Assembly: GCF_900099705.1 (NCBI RefSeq)
Contig: NZ_LT629695.1
Coordinates: 2,542,001 to 2,606,000 of the forward strand
Length of the DNA: 64,000 nt
Source: Agrococcus jejuensis
GTDB lineage: Bacteria > Actinomycetota > Actinomycetes > Actinomycetales > Microbacteriaceae
Direction: 5' to 3'
The position numbers and the translations under genes were made by a program. Positions 52,827-61,007 of this stretch are shown piece after piece (within the stretch, counting starts at the first letter, position 1; the number at the start of each line of letters is the position of its first letter). The notes under the pieces were generated by a model. That model made no database searches. It saw only the letters and a list, made by a program, of their open reading frames with translations, and was not told where the DNA came from.

Positions 52827-52832
52827 TAGGCT
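52827..52832 (+). promoter_or_regulatory. -10-like box of the glycosyltransferase gene at 52840
   Basis: TAGGCT, 7 bases before the GTG at 52840, with no Shine-Dalgarno. Confidence 0.4.
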
Positions 52833-52839
52833 TTCTGGC

Positions 52840-53769
52840 GTGGACCTGCTCGATCGCCTCGGACGTGCCGTCGGTCGATCCGCTCGCCGCATCCGCACCG
52901 CGGTGGCGCGCAGGAGACACGGCGACGCCTTCCGCTACGACGACGCCCCGAACCCCGAGGTCGTCGCCCGCATCGACTGGCTGCGCCGTCGCAACCGCAC
53001 GTCGCACGAGCCGGTCGTCGACGCCGCATCCGACGTCACCGTCACCATGACGACGTTCGGCAGGCGCCTGCGCACGGCGTGGACGTCGCTCGAGGCCATC
53101 GCCGACGGCGACGTGCTGCCCGGGCGTCTCGTGCTCGCCCTCGGCCCCGCCGACGCCTCCCGACTGCCCGCGAGCATCCGCAGGCTGCAGCGACGGGGCC
53201 TCGAGGTGCTCGTCGTCGAGCGCGAGCAGGAGCTGCGCGTGCACACGAAGTGGTACCCCGTCGCGCAGACGATCGCCGGGCCGCTCGTCACGAGCGACGA
53301 CGACCAGGTCTACCCGCGCGAGTGGCTCGCCGACCTCGTGCGTGCGCACGCAGCGCATCCCGACGACGTCATCGCGCACCGCGCCCATCGTGTGGGCATG
53401 GACGACGGCGTGCTGCGGCCCTACACGCACTGGATGCCGTGCATCACGACCGAGCCGAGCGCCCAGCACTTCGGCACGTCGGTGTCCGGCCAGCTGCTGC
53501 CGCTCGCGGTCGTGCAGGAGGCGACGGCGCACGGCACGCGCTTCCTCGAGGTCGCCCCGACGGCCGACGACGTGTGGCTGCACCGGTCGGCGCTCGCGGT
53601 CGGCGCCTCGGTGCGGCAGGTCGGCGACGCCCCGCAGAACTACCCGTTCGTGCCCGACACGCAGGACGGCGGGCTCTACCAGGTGAACGTCATGGGTGGG
53701 CGCAACGACGAGCAGATCGTCGCCACCTACGACGGCCTCGCACTGCAGCGCCTGCTCGCCGGGCCCTAG
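52840..53769 (+). CDS. Glycosyltransferase-like protein (GT-A fold)
   Basis: 309 aa. After a basic N-terminal 40 residues, VTVTMTTFGRRLRTAW begins a GT-A-like domain (key part TMTTFGRR), followed by a segment LRVHTKWYPVAQTIAGPLVTSDDDQVYP, whose SDDDQVYP is a DxD-type nucleotide-sugar/metal site. WMPCITTEPS and TADDVWLHRSA follow. Similar proteins occur in polysaccharide loci and are often listed only as glycosyltransferases. It starts with GTG and is followed 72 bases later by rmlA. Confidence 0.75.
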   Translation: MDLLDRLGRAVGRSARRIRTAVARRRHGDAFRYDDAPNPEVVARIDWLRRRNRTSHEPVVDAASDVTVTMTTFGRRLRTAWTSLEAIADGDVLPGRLVLALGPADASRLPASIRRLQRRGLEVLVVEREQELRVHTKWYPVAQTIAGPLVTSDDDQVYPREWLADLVRAHAAHPDDVIAHRAHRVGMDDGVLRPYTHWMPCITTEPSAQHFGTSVSGQLLPLAVVQEATAHGTRFLEVAPTADDVWLHRSALAVGASVRQVGDAPQNYPFVPDTQDGGLYQVNVMGGRNDEQIVATYDGLALQRLLAGP

Positions 53770-53772
53770 ACT
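53767..53772 (+). promoter_or_regulatory. -10-like box upstream of rmlA
   Basis: TAGACT (then CTC) overlapping the stop of the preceding gene, 69 bases before the rmlA ATG. It shares TAGACTCTC with the rmlB upstream region. Confidence 0.35.
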
Positions 53773-53841
53773 CTCCTGTCGGCGCGGCTCCGCACGACGG
53801 GCGCCCGCCTGCAGCACGTACGCGACAGAAGACGAGGGACC

Positions 53842-54705
53842 ATGCGCGGCATCATCCTGGCCGGTGGCTCGGGCACGAGGCTCTGGCCCATCACCAAGGG
53901 CATCTCGAAGCAGCTCATGCCCATCTACGACAAGCCGATGGTCTACTACCCGCTGTCGACGCTCATGATGGCCGGCATCCGCGAGGTGCTCATCATCACG
54001 ACGCCCGAGTACAACGACCAGTTCCGCGCGCTCCTCGGCGACGGCAGCGAGCTCGGCATGGACATCCAGTACGCCGTGCAGCCGAGCCCCGACGGCCTCG
54101 CGCAGGCCTTCATCATCGGCGAGGAGTTCATCGGCGACGAGTCGGTCGCGCTCGTGCTCGGCGACAACATCTTCCACGGCGTCGGCCTCGGTGCGAGCCT
54201 GCGCGCCAACGGCGAGATCCAGGGCGGCCTCGTCTTCGCGTACCACGTGGCCAACCCGAAGGCCTACGGCGTCGTCGAGTTCGACGCCGACATGCGCGCC
54301 ATCTCCATCGAGGAGAAGCCGACGCAGCCGAAGAGCAACTACGCGGTGCCCGGCCTCTACTTCTACGACAACGACGTCATCGAGATCGCGAAGTCGATCC
54401 GCCCGAGCGCGCGCGGCGAGCTCGAGATCTCGACGGTCAACGAGCGCTACCTCGCGGCGGGCCGCCTGCAGGTGCAGATGCTCGACCGCGGCGTCGCCTG
54501 GCTCGACACCGGCACCTTCGAGTCGATGATGCAGGCGAGCGAGTACGTGCGCGTCATCGAGGACCGTCAGGGCTTCAAGATCGGCTGCATCGAGGAGATC
54601 GCCTGGCGTGCCGGCTGGATCGACGACGCCCAGCTCGCGCAGCTCGCCGCACCGCTCGTGAAGAGCGGCTACGGCGCCTACCTGCAGAGCCTGCTCGAGG
54701 GCTGA
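53842..54705 (+). CDS. rmlA: Glucose-1-phosphate thymidylyltransferase
   Basis: 287 aa. The nucleotidyltransferase signature [11 protein letters not shown] with [10 protein letters not shown] is at the N-terminus, followed by [18 protein letters not shown] and GLYFYDND. It makes dTDP-glucose, the first step towards dTDP-rhamnose. GACGAGGGA precedes the ATG. It is separated from rmlB/rmlD by two genes on opposite strands, so supply of the three enzymes is split over at least two transcripts. Confidence 0.95.
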   Translation: MRGIILAGGSGTRLWPITKGISKQLMPIYDKPMVYYPLSTLMMAGIREVLIITTPEYNDQFRALLGDGSELGMDIQYAVQPSPDGLAQAFIIGEEFIGDESVALVLGDNIFHGVGLGASLRANGEIQGGLVFAYHVANPKAYGVVEFDADMRAISIEEKPTQPKSNYAVPGLYFYDNDVIEIAKSIRPSARGELEISTVNERYLAAGRLQVQMLDRGVAWLDTGTFESMMQASEYVRVIEDRQGFKIGCIEEIAWRAGWIDDAQLAQLAAPLVKSGYGAYLQSLLEG

Positions 54706-54718
54706 CGCCCCCGTCGAT

Positions 54719-54751
54719 CGAAGGCTCCGTCGCGCTGCGGCGGGGCCTTCG
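54719..54751. terminator. Hairpin terminator between rmlA and the convergent GT2 gene
   Basis: 15-bp stem (54719-54733 with 54737-54751, two G-T wobble positions) and a 3-base loop, 13 bases after the rmlA stop and 5 bases before the stop of the convergent gene. Probably bidirectional. Confidence 0.7.
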
Positions 54752-54756
54752 CCGTG

Positions 54757-55668
54757 CTACCAGCCGCCCGTGAGCAGCAGCGCGCGCAGCGCGATCCGGT
54801 CGCGCGCGCTCCTGCGCAGCTGCGGCACGCGCGCGGCGAGCGCGCGGCGGGATGCGGGGGATCCGTCGCCCAGCAGGTGCGCGAGCGCGAGCAGCTCGTC
54901 GCGCCGCCCGTCGTCGGCGACGCGCGCCGCGATCCTCGTGATGTGCGCCGCCTGCCTGCGGAACTCGCCGCTGCGCAGCTCGCCGAGCCGCGCCGACGCC
55001 TCGCGCACGCCCACGTTGGCGCCGCGCACGTTGGCGCCGTGCTGCCGGTAGTCGACGAGCGACGCCGAGTCGATGTGCCACGTTCGGCCGCTCGCGCGCA
55101 CGAGGGCGTAGATGAGCCAGTCGTGGATCGCGGCGTCGACGACCTCGGGGTCGTGGTCGACGACGTCGCGCACGAACGCGAACGTCGACGCGCTGAGCAC
55201 GAACGTCGAGCCGGGCCCCGCCGACTCGAGCACGAAGTCGAAGTCGCGCTGCGGCTGCGCCTTGTCGATGCGCACGCGCCGCGAGCCGAAGACGGCCGTG
55301 ACGTTGCCCGAGACGGCGTCGTACCGGTCGAGCTGCGCGAGCTGGCGCGCGAGCCTGCCGGGCGTCCACACGTCGTCCTGGTCGGAGAAGCCGATCGCGT
55401 CGGCGCCGTCGACGGGCGCGTCGCGCACGAGGCGCAGGAAGTTGGCGTGCGCGCTGCCGTGCACGCCGGCGGGCAGCAGCACGATGCGCGCGTCGTCGGC
55501 GGCGCGGCGCTCGAGCAGCGCGAGCGTGCCGTCGGTCGACCGATCGTCGGAGACGACGAGGCGCACGTCGACGCCCTCCTGGTCGAGGATCGAGTCGATC
55601 TGCGCGTCGAGGAAGGCGGCTCCGTCGTGGGTCGCCATGAGCACGGCGACCACGGCGCGATCGGTCAC
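54757..55668 (-). CDS. Glycosyltransferase family 2
   Basis: 303 aa. The start VVAVLMATHDGAAFLDAQIDSI gives the family signature (ATHDGAAFL), then VVSDDRSTDGT, IGFSDQDDVWTPG, and a C-terminal YRQHGANVRG motif shared with the enzyme at 47320-48294. That layout is frequent in rhamnosyltransferases of wall polysaccharide loci. It is a single-gene unit, converging with rmlA and diverging from the rhamnan-synthesis gene. Confidence 0.87.
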   Translation of the reverse strand: MTDRAVVAVLMATHDGAAFLDAQIDSILDQEGVDVRLVVSDDRSTDGTLALLERRAADDARIVLLPAGVHGSAHANFLRLVRDAPVDGADAIGFSDQDDVWTPGRLARQLAQLDRYDAVSGNVTAVFGSRRVRIDKAQPQRDFDFVLESAGPGSTFVLSASTFAFVRDVVDHDPEVVDAAIHDWLIYALVRASGRTWHIDSASLVDYRQHGANVRGANVGVREASARLGELRSGEFRRQAAHITRIAARVADDGRRDELLALAHLLGDGSPASRRALAARVPQLRRSARDRIALRALLLTGGW

Positions 55669-55730
55669 GCGTCCTCCCTCGACTGACGATCCAGGCTACC
55701 CCGGCGTCGAGGTGCGCCGCGGCGGGCCGG

Positions 55731-55736
55731 TACGCT
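55731..55736 (+). promoter_or_regulatory. -10-like box upstream of the rhamnan synthesis F operon
   Basis: TACGCT, 64 bases before the ATG at 55801. The transcript would carry a leader containing the hairpin at 55751-55781 and a GAAGGGACAGCGAGGG ribosome-binding region. Confidence 0.35.
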
Positions 55737-55750
55737 GTCATGCGGTCGCG

Positions 55751-55781
55751 GCTCGTCCGTGACCATCGGACGTGGACGAGC
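55751..55781 (+). promoter_or_regulatory. Leader hairpin before the rhamnan synthesis F gene
   Basis: GCTCGTCC (55751-55758) and GGACGAGC (55774-55781) are an exact 8-bp inverted repeat enclosing 15 bases, ending 19 bases before the start codon. It may be an RNA stem in the leader or an operator. No known riboswitch is recognised. Confidence 0.4.
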
Positions 55782-55800
55782 AGCGAAGGGACAGCGAGGG

Positions 55801-57636
55801 ATGCGTCGAGCCGTCTTCTATCTCGTCTACGACGGGGCGGGCGAGGTCGGCGACTACGCGCTGCACCACCTGCGCGCGATCCGCGACCACGCGGACCACG
55901 TGTTCGTCGTGTCGAACTCGCCGCTGTCGCCCGGCTCGCGCGTCGCGCTCGAGCGCGTCGCCGACACCGTGTGGGAGCGCGAGAACGTCGGCTTCGACGT
56001 CTTCGCCTACCGCGACGCGCTGCGGCACTTCGGGCAGGCGCGCCTCGAGGACTTCGACGAGATCATCCTCATGAACTACACGTTCTACGGACCGATCGGC
56101 TCGTACGCCCCGCTCTTCGAGCGCATGGACGCGCAGCAGGTCGACTTCTGGGGCGTCACCGACCACGCCGAGATCCGTCCGAACCCGTACACGCACACCG
56201 GCGTCATGCACCGCCACATCCAGTCGCACTGGATCGCCGTGCGCCGCCCCATGGTGCGCAGCGCCGAGTGGAAGGCGTACTGGGACGACATGCCGCCCGT
56301 GCGCTCGTACGCCGACTCGATCCAGCTGCACGAGTCGCGCTTCACGCACCACTTCGAGCAGGCGGGCTTCTCGTCGGCGACGGCGTTCCCCGCCGCCGAC
56401 TACCCCGCGGTGCACCCGATCTTCGACCTGCCGGCCCGACTCCTCGACGAGGGGCTGCCGATCATCAAGCGGCGCCTCTTCTTCCACGACCCGCTGTACC
56501 ACGACGCCCACGCGATCGTGGCGCGCGACGTCGAGGACCGGATGCACGACGCCGGGTATCCGATGCAGATGCTGTACGACGACCTGTCGCGCTCGGCGAA
56601 GCCCCGCGACCTCAACGCCGTGCTGTCGATGATGGAGATCCTCCCCGACGTCTCGGTCGGCGACGAGGACGTCAGCCACCTGCGCGTCGGCATCCTCGCC
56701 CACGTCTTCTACGACGACATGATCGACGAGATCGCCGACCTCGCAGAGGCGCTGCCGCAGGCGCGCCTCGTGATCACGACCGCCGACGAGGGGCGCAAGG
56801 CGCGCATCGAGGAGCGCCTCGCCGCGCGCGGCCGCGAGGCCGACGTGCGGGTGCTGCCCTCGAACCGCGGCCGCGACATCTCGGCCTTCCTGCTCGGCTG
56901 CCGCGACGTGCTGCTGTCCGGCGAGCTCGACCTCGTCGTGAAGCTGCACTCGAAGCGCAGCCCGCAGAACGGCTTCAGCGTCGGCCAGCACTTCAAGCGC
57001 CACCTGTACGAGAACCTGCTCGGCTCGCCCGGCTACGCCGAGAACCTGCTGCGCCTGTTCGTGCGGCACGAGACGCTCGGCATGGTCTTCCCGCCGATGA
57101 TCCACATGGGCCTGCCCACGATGGGTCGCGCGTGGTTCGCGAACCGCGAGCCCGCGAAGGAGATGCTCGCGCGCCTCGGCCTGCGCGTGCCGCTCGACGA
57201 CGTGAGCCCGCTCGCGCCGTTCGGCTCGATGCTCGTCGCCCGCCCCGAGGCGCTGCGGCCCCTGCTCGACGCCGACTTCCTCTGGGAGGAGTTCCCCGAC
57301 GAGGGCGGCTACGGCGACGGCGGCATGGCGCACGTGCTCGAGCGCATGTTCGCGTACTCGGCCATCGGCTCCGGCCACCACGTGCGCACCGTCATGACGA
57401 CGCGCAACGCGGCGATCTCGCACACGATGCTCGAGTACAAGCTCAACGCGATGGACGACGGCGTGCCCGGCGAGCAGCGCGAGCAGATCGCCTGGGTGCA
57501 GGACCGCGTCGCGGGCCGCATCGGCGTCGCGACCGTGAAGGCCGCGATCGTCGAGCGCAGCCCCGCGGCGGCGCGCGTGCTCAAGCCGATCTACGTCGTC
57601 GCCCGCGGCGTGCTCAGGAAGGTGCGCGGACGATGA
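55801..57636 (+). CDS. Rhamnan synthesis protein F (RgpF-like) glycosyltransferase
   Basis: 611 aa. The N-terminal part has AVFYLVYDGAGEVGDYALHHL (key part FYLVYDGAGEV) and ENVGFDVFAYRDAL, ILMNYTFYGPIG. The RgpF domain then shows FWGVTDH, HIQSHWIAVR, a second lobe with LPSNRGRDISAFLLG and KLHSKRSPQNG, then FGSMLVARPEAL. RgpF adds side-chain or primer sugars to rhamnose polysaccharide in streptococci. The ATG at 55801 follows GCGAGGG; a start at 55759 would add 14 residues. It overlaps the acyltransferase gene by 4 nt. Confidence 0.87.
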   Translation: MRRAVFYLVYDGAGEVGDYALHHLRAIRDHADHVFVVSNSPLSPGSRVALERVADTVWERENVGFDVFAYRDALRHFGQARLEDFDEIILMNYTFYGPIGSYAPLFERMDAQQVDFWGVTDHAEIRPNPYTHTGVMHRHIQSHWIAVRRPMVRSAEWKAYWDDMPPVRSYADSIQLHESRFTHHFEQAGFSSATAFPAADYPAVHPIFDLPARLLDEGLPIIKRRLFFHDPLYHDAHAIVARDVEDRMHDAGYPMQMLYDDLSRSAKPRDLNAVLSMMEILPDVSVGDEDVSHLRVGILAHVFYDDMIDEIADLAEALPQARLVITTADEGRKARIEERLAARGREADVRVLPSNRGRDISAFLLGCRDVLLSGELDLVVKLHSKRSPQNGFSVGQHFKRHLYENLLGSPGYAENLLRLFVRHETLGMVFPPMIHMGLPTMGRAWFANREPAKEMLARLGLRVPLDDVSPLAPFGSMLVARPEALRPLLDADFLWEEFPDEGGYGDGGMAHVLERMFAYSAIGSGHHVRTVMTTRNAAISHTMLEYKLNAMDDGVPGEQREQIAWVQDRVAGRIGVATVKAAIVERSPAAARVLKPIYVVARGVLRKVRGR

Positions 57637-58883
57637 GCGCCGCCGCCGTGCGCGTCGCGCCGCCGAAGGCGAGCATGCTCTCGGAGGTCTTCGACCCCCG
57701 TGCCAACAGCATCGGCTTCCTGCGCTGGCTCATGGCGTTCCTCGTGATCTTCAGCCACGCCGGCCCGCTCGCGGGCTTCTACGGCGGCGCCGACCTCGGC
57801 GTGCAGATCTCGAGCGAGCAGTCGATCGGCGGCGTCGCCGTCGCCGGCTTCTTCTTCTTCTCCGGCTTCCTCATCACGCAGTCGCGCATGGGGCGGTCGT
57901 CGATCTTCCGCTACTTCTGGCGCCGCGCGCTGCGCATCTTCCCCGCCTTCTGGGCGGCGCTGCTGCTCACGGCGTTCGTGCTCGCCCCCATCGCCTGGTG
58001 GCGCGAGACGGGATCGTGGGGCGGCTTCTGGTCGGCAGGCACCGACTCGCCGTGGACCTACTTCTCGAGCAACATGTGGCTCGAGCTCGGCCAGCGCAAC
58101 ATCGCCGAGATGGGGCAGTCGCTGCCGCTCGCGTCGCACGGCGGGTTCGACTGGAACGGCTCGGCGTGGACGCTGCGCTACGAGTTCCGCGCCTACATCC
58201 TCGTCGGCATCCTCGGCCTCGTCGGCGTGCTCGCGTACCGCTGGCTCACGACGGTCGTCGCGGTGGGCATCATCGTGCTCAACGCGCTGCAGTGGTCGGG
58301 CGCCGGTCAGGTGTCGACGTTCTTCCCGCGCCTGTTCGACGACCCGTTCATGCTCATGTTCCTGTCGCCCTTCGCGCTCGGCATGCTGTTCGCGATCTGG
58401 CAGGACCGCATCCCGATCGACGACCGGCTCGCGATCGCGGGCCTCGCGATCGCCGGCGCGACGTACGCGTTCGGCGGCTGGAACATCTGGGGCGTGTACG
58501 GCTTCTGCTACGTGCTCATGTGGTTCGCGATCCGCGCCACGCGCCTGCAGCACTGGGAGAAGCACGGCGACCTCTCGTACGGCGTGTACATCTTCGCCTG
58601 GCCGCTCATGCAGTTCGGGGCGTACTTCGACCTGCAGGGCGCGGGCTGGCTGGTCTACCACGTCGTCATCGTCGCGGGCGTGCACGTGCTCGCGTTCCTG
58701 TCGTGGCACGGCATCGAGAAGCCGGCCATGAGCCTCAAGGGATGGACGCCGCGCTGGCTCGCATACGTGTGGGATCGCGGCGTCCTGCCGACGTGGGACG
58801 CGGTCATGGACCGCGTCGTCGATCCGCGCTTCTCGTCGACGCGACGCGCGGCGGCGATGCGCGAGCGGAAGGCGGCATCGTGA
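57633..58883 (+). CDS. Acyltransferase 3 family membrane protein
   Basis: 416 aa with about ten membrane helices. The first helix segment IGFLRWLMAFLVIFSHAGPL contains the family histidine (FSHAGP), and FFFFSGFLITQSRMGR with FRYFWRRALRIFPAFW follow, as in O-acetylases of sugars. It moves acyl groups from cytoplasmic acyl-CoA across the membrane to glycans. It overlaps the next gene, an AlgX/SGNH-like protein, by 4 nt; acyltransferase-3 proteins often work with an SGNH partner outside. Confidence 0.88.
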   Translation: MSAAAVRVAPPKASMLSEVFDPRANSIGFLRWLMAFLVIFSHAGPLAGFYGGADLGVQISSEQSIGGVAVAGFFFFSGFLITQSRMGRSSIFRYFWRRALRIFPAFWAALLLTAFVLAPIAWWRETGSWGGFWSAGTDSPWTYFSSNMWLELGQRNIAEMGQSLPLASHGGFDWNGSAWTLRYEFRAYILVGILGLVGVLAYRWLTTVVAVGIIVLNALQWSGAGQVSTFFPRLFDDPFMLMFLSPFALGMLFAIWQDRIPIDDRLAIAGLAIAGATYAFGGWNIWGVYGFCYVLMWFAIRATRLQHWEKHGDLSYGVYIFAWPLMQFGAYFDLQGAGWLVYHVVIVAGVHVLAFLSWHGIEKPAMSLKGWTPRWLAYVWDRGVLPTWDAVMDRVVDPRFSSTRRAAAMRERKAAS

Positions 58884-60076
58884 GCGACTCCCTGCGCGAG
58901 CTGCCCCCGGACCAGGAGATCCGCGGCAGCCGCTGGAAGCGACTGCGGCTCGTGCCGCTGTCGATCCTCGTCGTGCTCGCCGTCGCCGCGGCCGCGGCCG
59001 GCGGCATCTGGCACGCGCAGCATCCGCTCGGCAGCGGCGTGCCCGTGTCGACGGGGGAGCCCGGCACGGGTCTGCCCGACGCGTGCACGCCCGCGTTCGA
59101 CCGCGCGCTGCCCGGCGGCGACCCGTGGGGCGCCGACGCCGACGCGTCCGAGGCCGTCTTCCAGAGCCACGCCGCCGAGGTCGAGGGCCCCGCGGTCGCC
59201 GGCCAGGACGGCCAGTGGTTCTTCGGCGATGCCAACTGGCACGACTTCTCGCAGTCGCTCGGCCGCGAGCCGCTCTCCGACGAGCGCATCGAGGCCTGGT
59301 ACGCCTACCTCAACAACATGCGCTCGGAGCTCGATGCGATCGACGTGCCGCTCTACGTCGTCGTCGCCCCGGCGAAGTGGGAGATCCTGCACGAGGACCT
59401 GCCCGAGTGGGCGCAGCCGCTGCGCGGCGAGGTGCGCATCGACCAGCTCATGCAGGCGCATCCCGACCTGCCGTTCGTCGACGTGCGCGCCGCGCTCGCC
59501 TCGGCGCAGCAGGAGACCGACACGTACACGCCGCTCAACAGCCACTGGACGCCGTTCGGCGCCTACGCGGCGTTCCAGACGGTCGCCGACTGCCTCGGTG
59601 CCGCCGACGAGCGCATGGACGCCATCCAGCCGCCGACGATCGAGGGCGTCACGTTCTCGAACGACTACGACGAGTTCGGCCCGCTCGGCCAGCAGGTCAC
59701 GGTGGGGCAGGACTGGACGACGCCCATCTACGCGGAGTCGCGCGGCGAGATGACGGCGACGCTGAACGACGGCTCGGTGCAGCAGCTGCCCGTCGAGTCG
59801 CCGCTCGACATGCTGCAGCTGCCCGCGACGACGCAGAACCCGAACGCGCAGGTCGACCTGTCGGCGCTCATGATCCGCGACTCCACGGGCAACGCCATGG
59901 GCCCGATGCTGCAGGATGCGTTCGCCGAGACGACGCAGATCCGCCACTTCCTCGACGAGCCGGCGAACATGCCCGACGTCGTGCAGGCGGCCACCGACTC
60001 GGGCGCCGACGTCGCGATCCTCGTGCTCACGGAGCGCTACCTCGACATCGTGCCCGGCGTGGGCATGGCGCCGTGA
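58880..60076 (+). CDS. AlgX/AlgJ-like extracytoplasmic SGNH-type protein
   Basis: 398 aa from a GTG overlapping the acyltransferase stop. One membrane helix at about 25-47, then an outside domain. GQWFFGDANWHD begins the domain, YVVVAPAKWEILHEDLP follows, and NSHWTPFGAYAAFQ is a match to the AlgX/AlgJ histidine motif (usually D-x-H-W with a following GAY); the late SALMIRDSTGNAMGPML looks like the serine-containing block. AlgX-type proteins O-acetylate exported polysaccharide. Coupling to the acyltransferase supports a two-component acyl transfer. Confidence 0.72.
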   Translation: MSDSLRELPPDQEIRGSRWKRLRLVPLSILVVLAVAAAAAGGIWHAQHPLGSGVPVSTGEPGTGLPDACTPAFDRALPGGDPWGADADASEAVFQSHAAEVEGPAVAGQDGQWFFGDANWHDFSQSLGREPLSDERIEAWYAYLNNMRSELDAIDVPLYVVVAPAKWEILHEDLPEWAQPLRGEVRIDQLMQAHPDLPFVDVRAALASAQQETDTYTPLNSHWTPFGAYAAFQTVADCLGAADERMDAIQPPTIEGVTFSNDYDEFGPLGQQVTVGQDWTTPIYAESRGEMTATLNDGSVQQLPVESPLDMLQLPATTQNPNAQVDLSALMIRDSTGNAMGPMLQDAFAETTQIRHFLDEPANMPDVVQAATDSGADVAILVLTERYLDIVPGVGMAP

Positions 60077-60152
60077 CGGTCGGAGCGCGGAGGACCTCGG
60101 TGGTACCGTCGGAGGCTGGCCGAGCGGCGTCGGACGACGCGGAGTGGGGATC

Positions 60153-61007
60153 ATGACGTCGACGAGACAGGAGCGGGCCGCCGAGCGCGCGGTGACGCTC
60201 AACCTGCTGAAGAACCTGACGCTGCGCGAGATCCGCTCGCAGTACAAGCGCACGGCGCTCGGCCGCATCTGGTCGCTCATCAACCCGCTCGCGCAGATCG
60301 CGATCTTCTCGCTGGTCTTCGGATTCCTGTTCCAGATCCCGGCCCCCGTCGGCACGAACTCGGGCCTCGAGATCTTCCCCGTGTGGATCGGCATCGGCGT
60401 CATCACGTGGGGCTTCGTGTCCGGTGCCATCTCGGCGGGCATGGGCAGCCTCGTCGACAACGCGGGCCTGCTCACCAAGGTGTACTTCCCGCGCTCGGTG
60501 CTCGTCACCTCGACCATCCTCTCGAGCGCCTTCACGTACGCGACGGAGCTGCTCGTGCTCGTCGCCGTCGTCGTGAGCGTCGGCGGGCCGCAGGTGCTGC
60601 TGTACGTGCTGCTGCTCGTGCCGCTGCTGGCCCTCACGGTCTGCTTCGTGCTCGGCATCGCGTTGCTGCTGTCGGTCGCGAGCGTCTACTTCCGCGACCT
60701 GCGCCACCTGTGGGGCATCTTCACGCAGGTGTGGATGTACGGCTCGGGCGTCATGTTCCCCGTCGCGCTCGTGCGCCAGGCCGAGGAGCGCATCGCCACC
60801 GAGCAGGGGCTGTCGATCCCGCTCGTGACGATCTTCGAGGCGAACCCCGCCGAGCGGTTCCTGTCTGCGTACCGCAACGTGCTCTACGACTTCCAGGTGC
60901 CGCCGCTCGACACGTGGATCACGATCATCCTGTGGGCGGCGATCGCCCTCGTGGGCGGCATGCTCGTGTTCCGCCGCCTGGCCCGCGACATCGTCGAGGA
61001 GATCTGA
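60153..61007 (+). CDS. wzm: Polysaccharide ABC transporter permease (Wzm-like, ABC-2)
   Basis: 284 aa with about six membrane helices. Cytoplasmic start LKNLTLREIRSQYKRTALGRIWSLINPLAQI (key part REIRSQYKRTALG), then FPVWIGIGVITWGFVSGAI and LTKVYFPRSVLV, which are typical of O-antigen and teichoic acid exporter permeases. It shares one base with the ATPase gene that follows. The transporter should export a lipid-linked glycan. Confidence 0.92.
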   Translation: MTSTRQERAAERAVTLNLLKNLTLREIRSQYKRTALGRIWSLINPLAQIAIFSLVFGFLFQIPAPVGTNSGLEIFPVWIGIGVITWGFVSGAISAGMGSLVDNAGLLTKVYFPRSVLVTSTILSSAFTYATELLVLVAVVVSVGGPQVLLYVLLLVPLLALTVCFVLGIALLLSVASVYFRDLRHLWGIFTQVWMYGSGVMFPVALVRQAEERIATEQGLSIPLVTIFEANPAERFLSAYRNVLYDFQVPPLDTWITIILWAAIALVGGMLVFRRLARDIVEEI

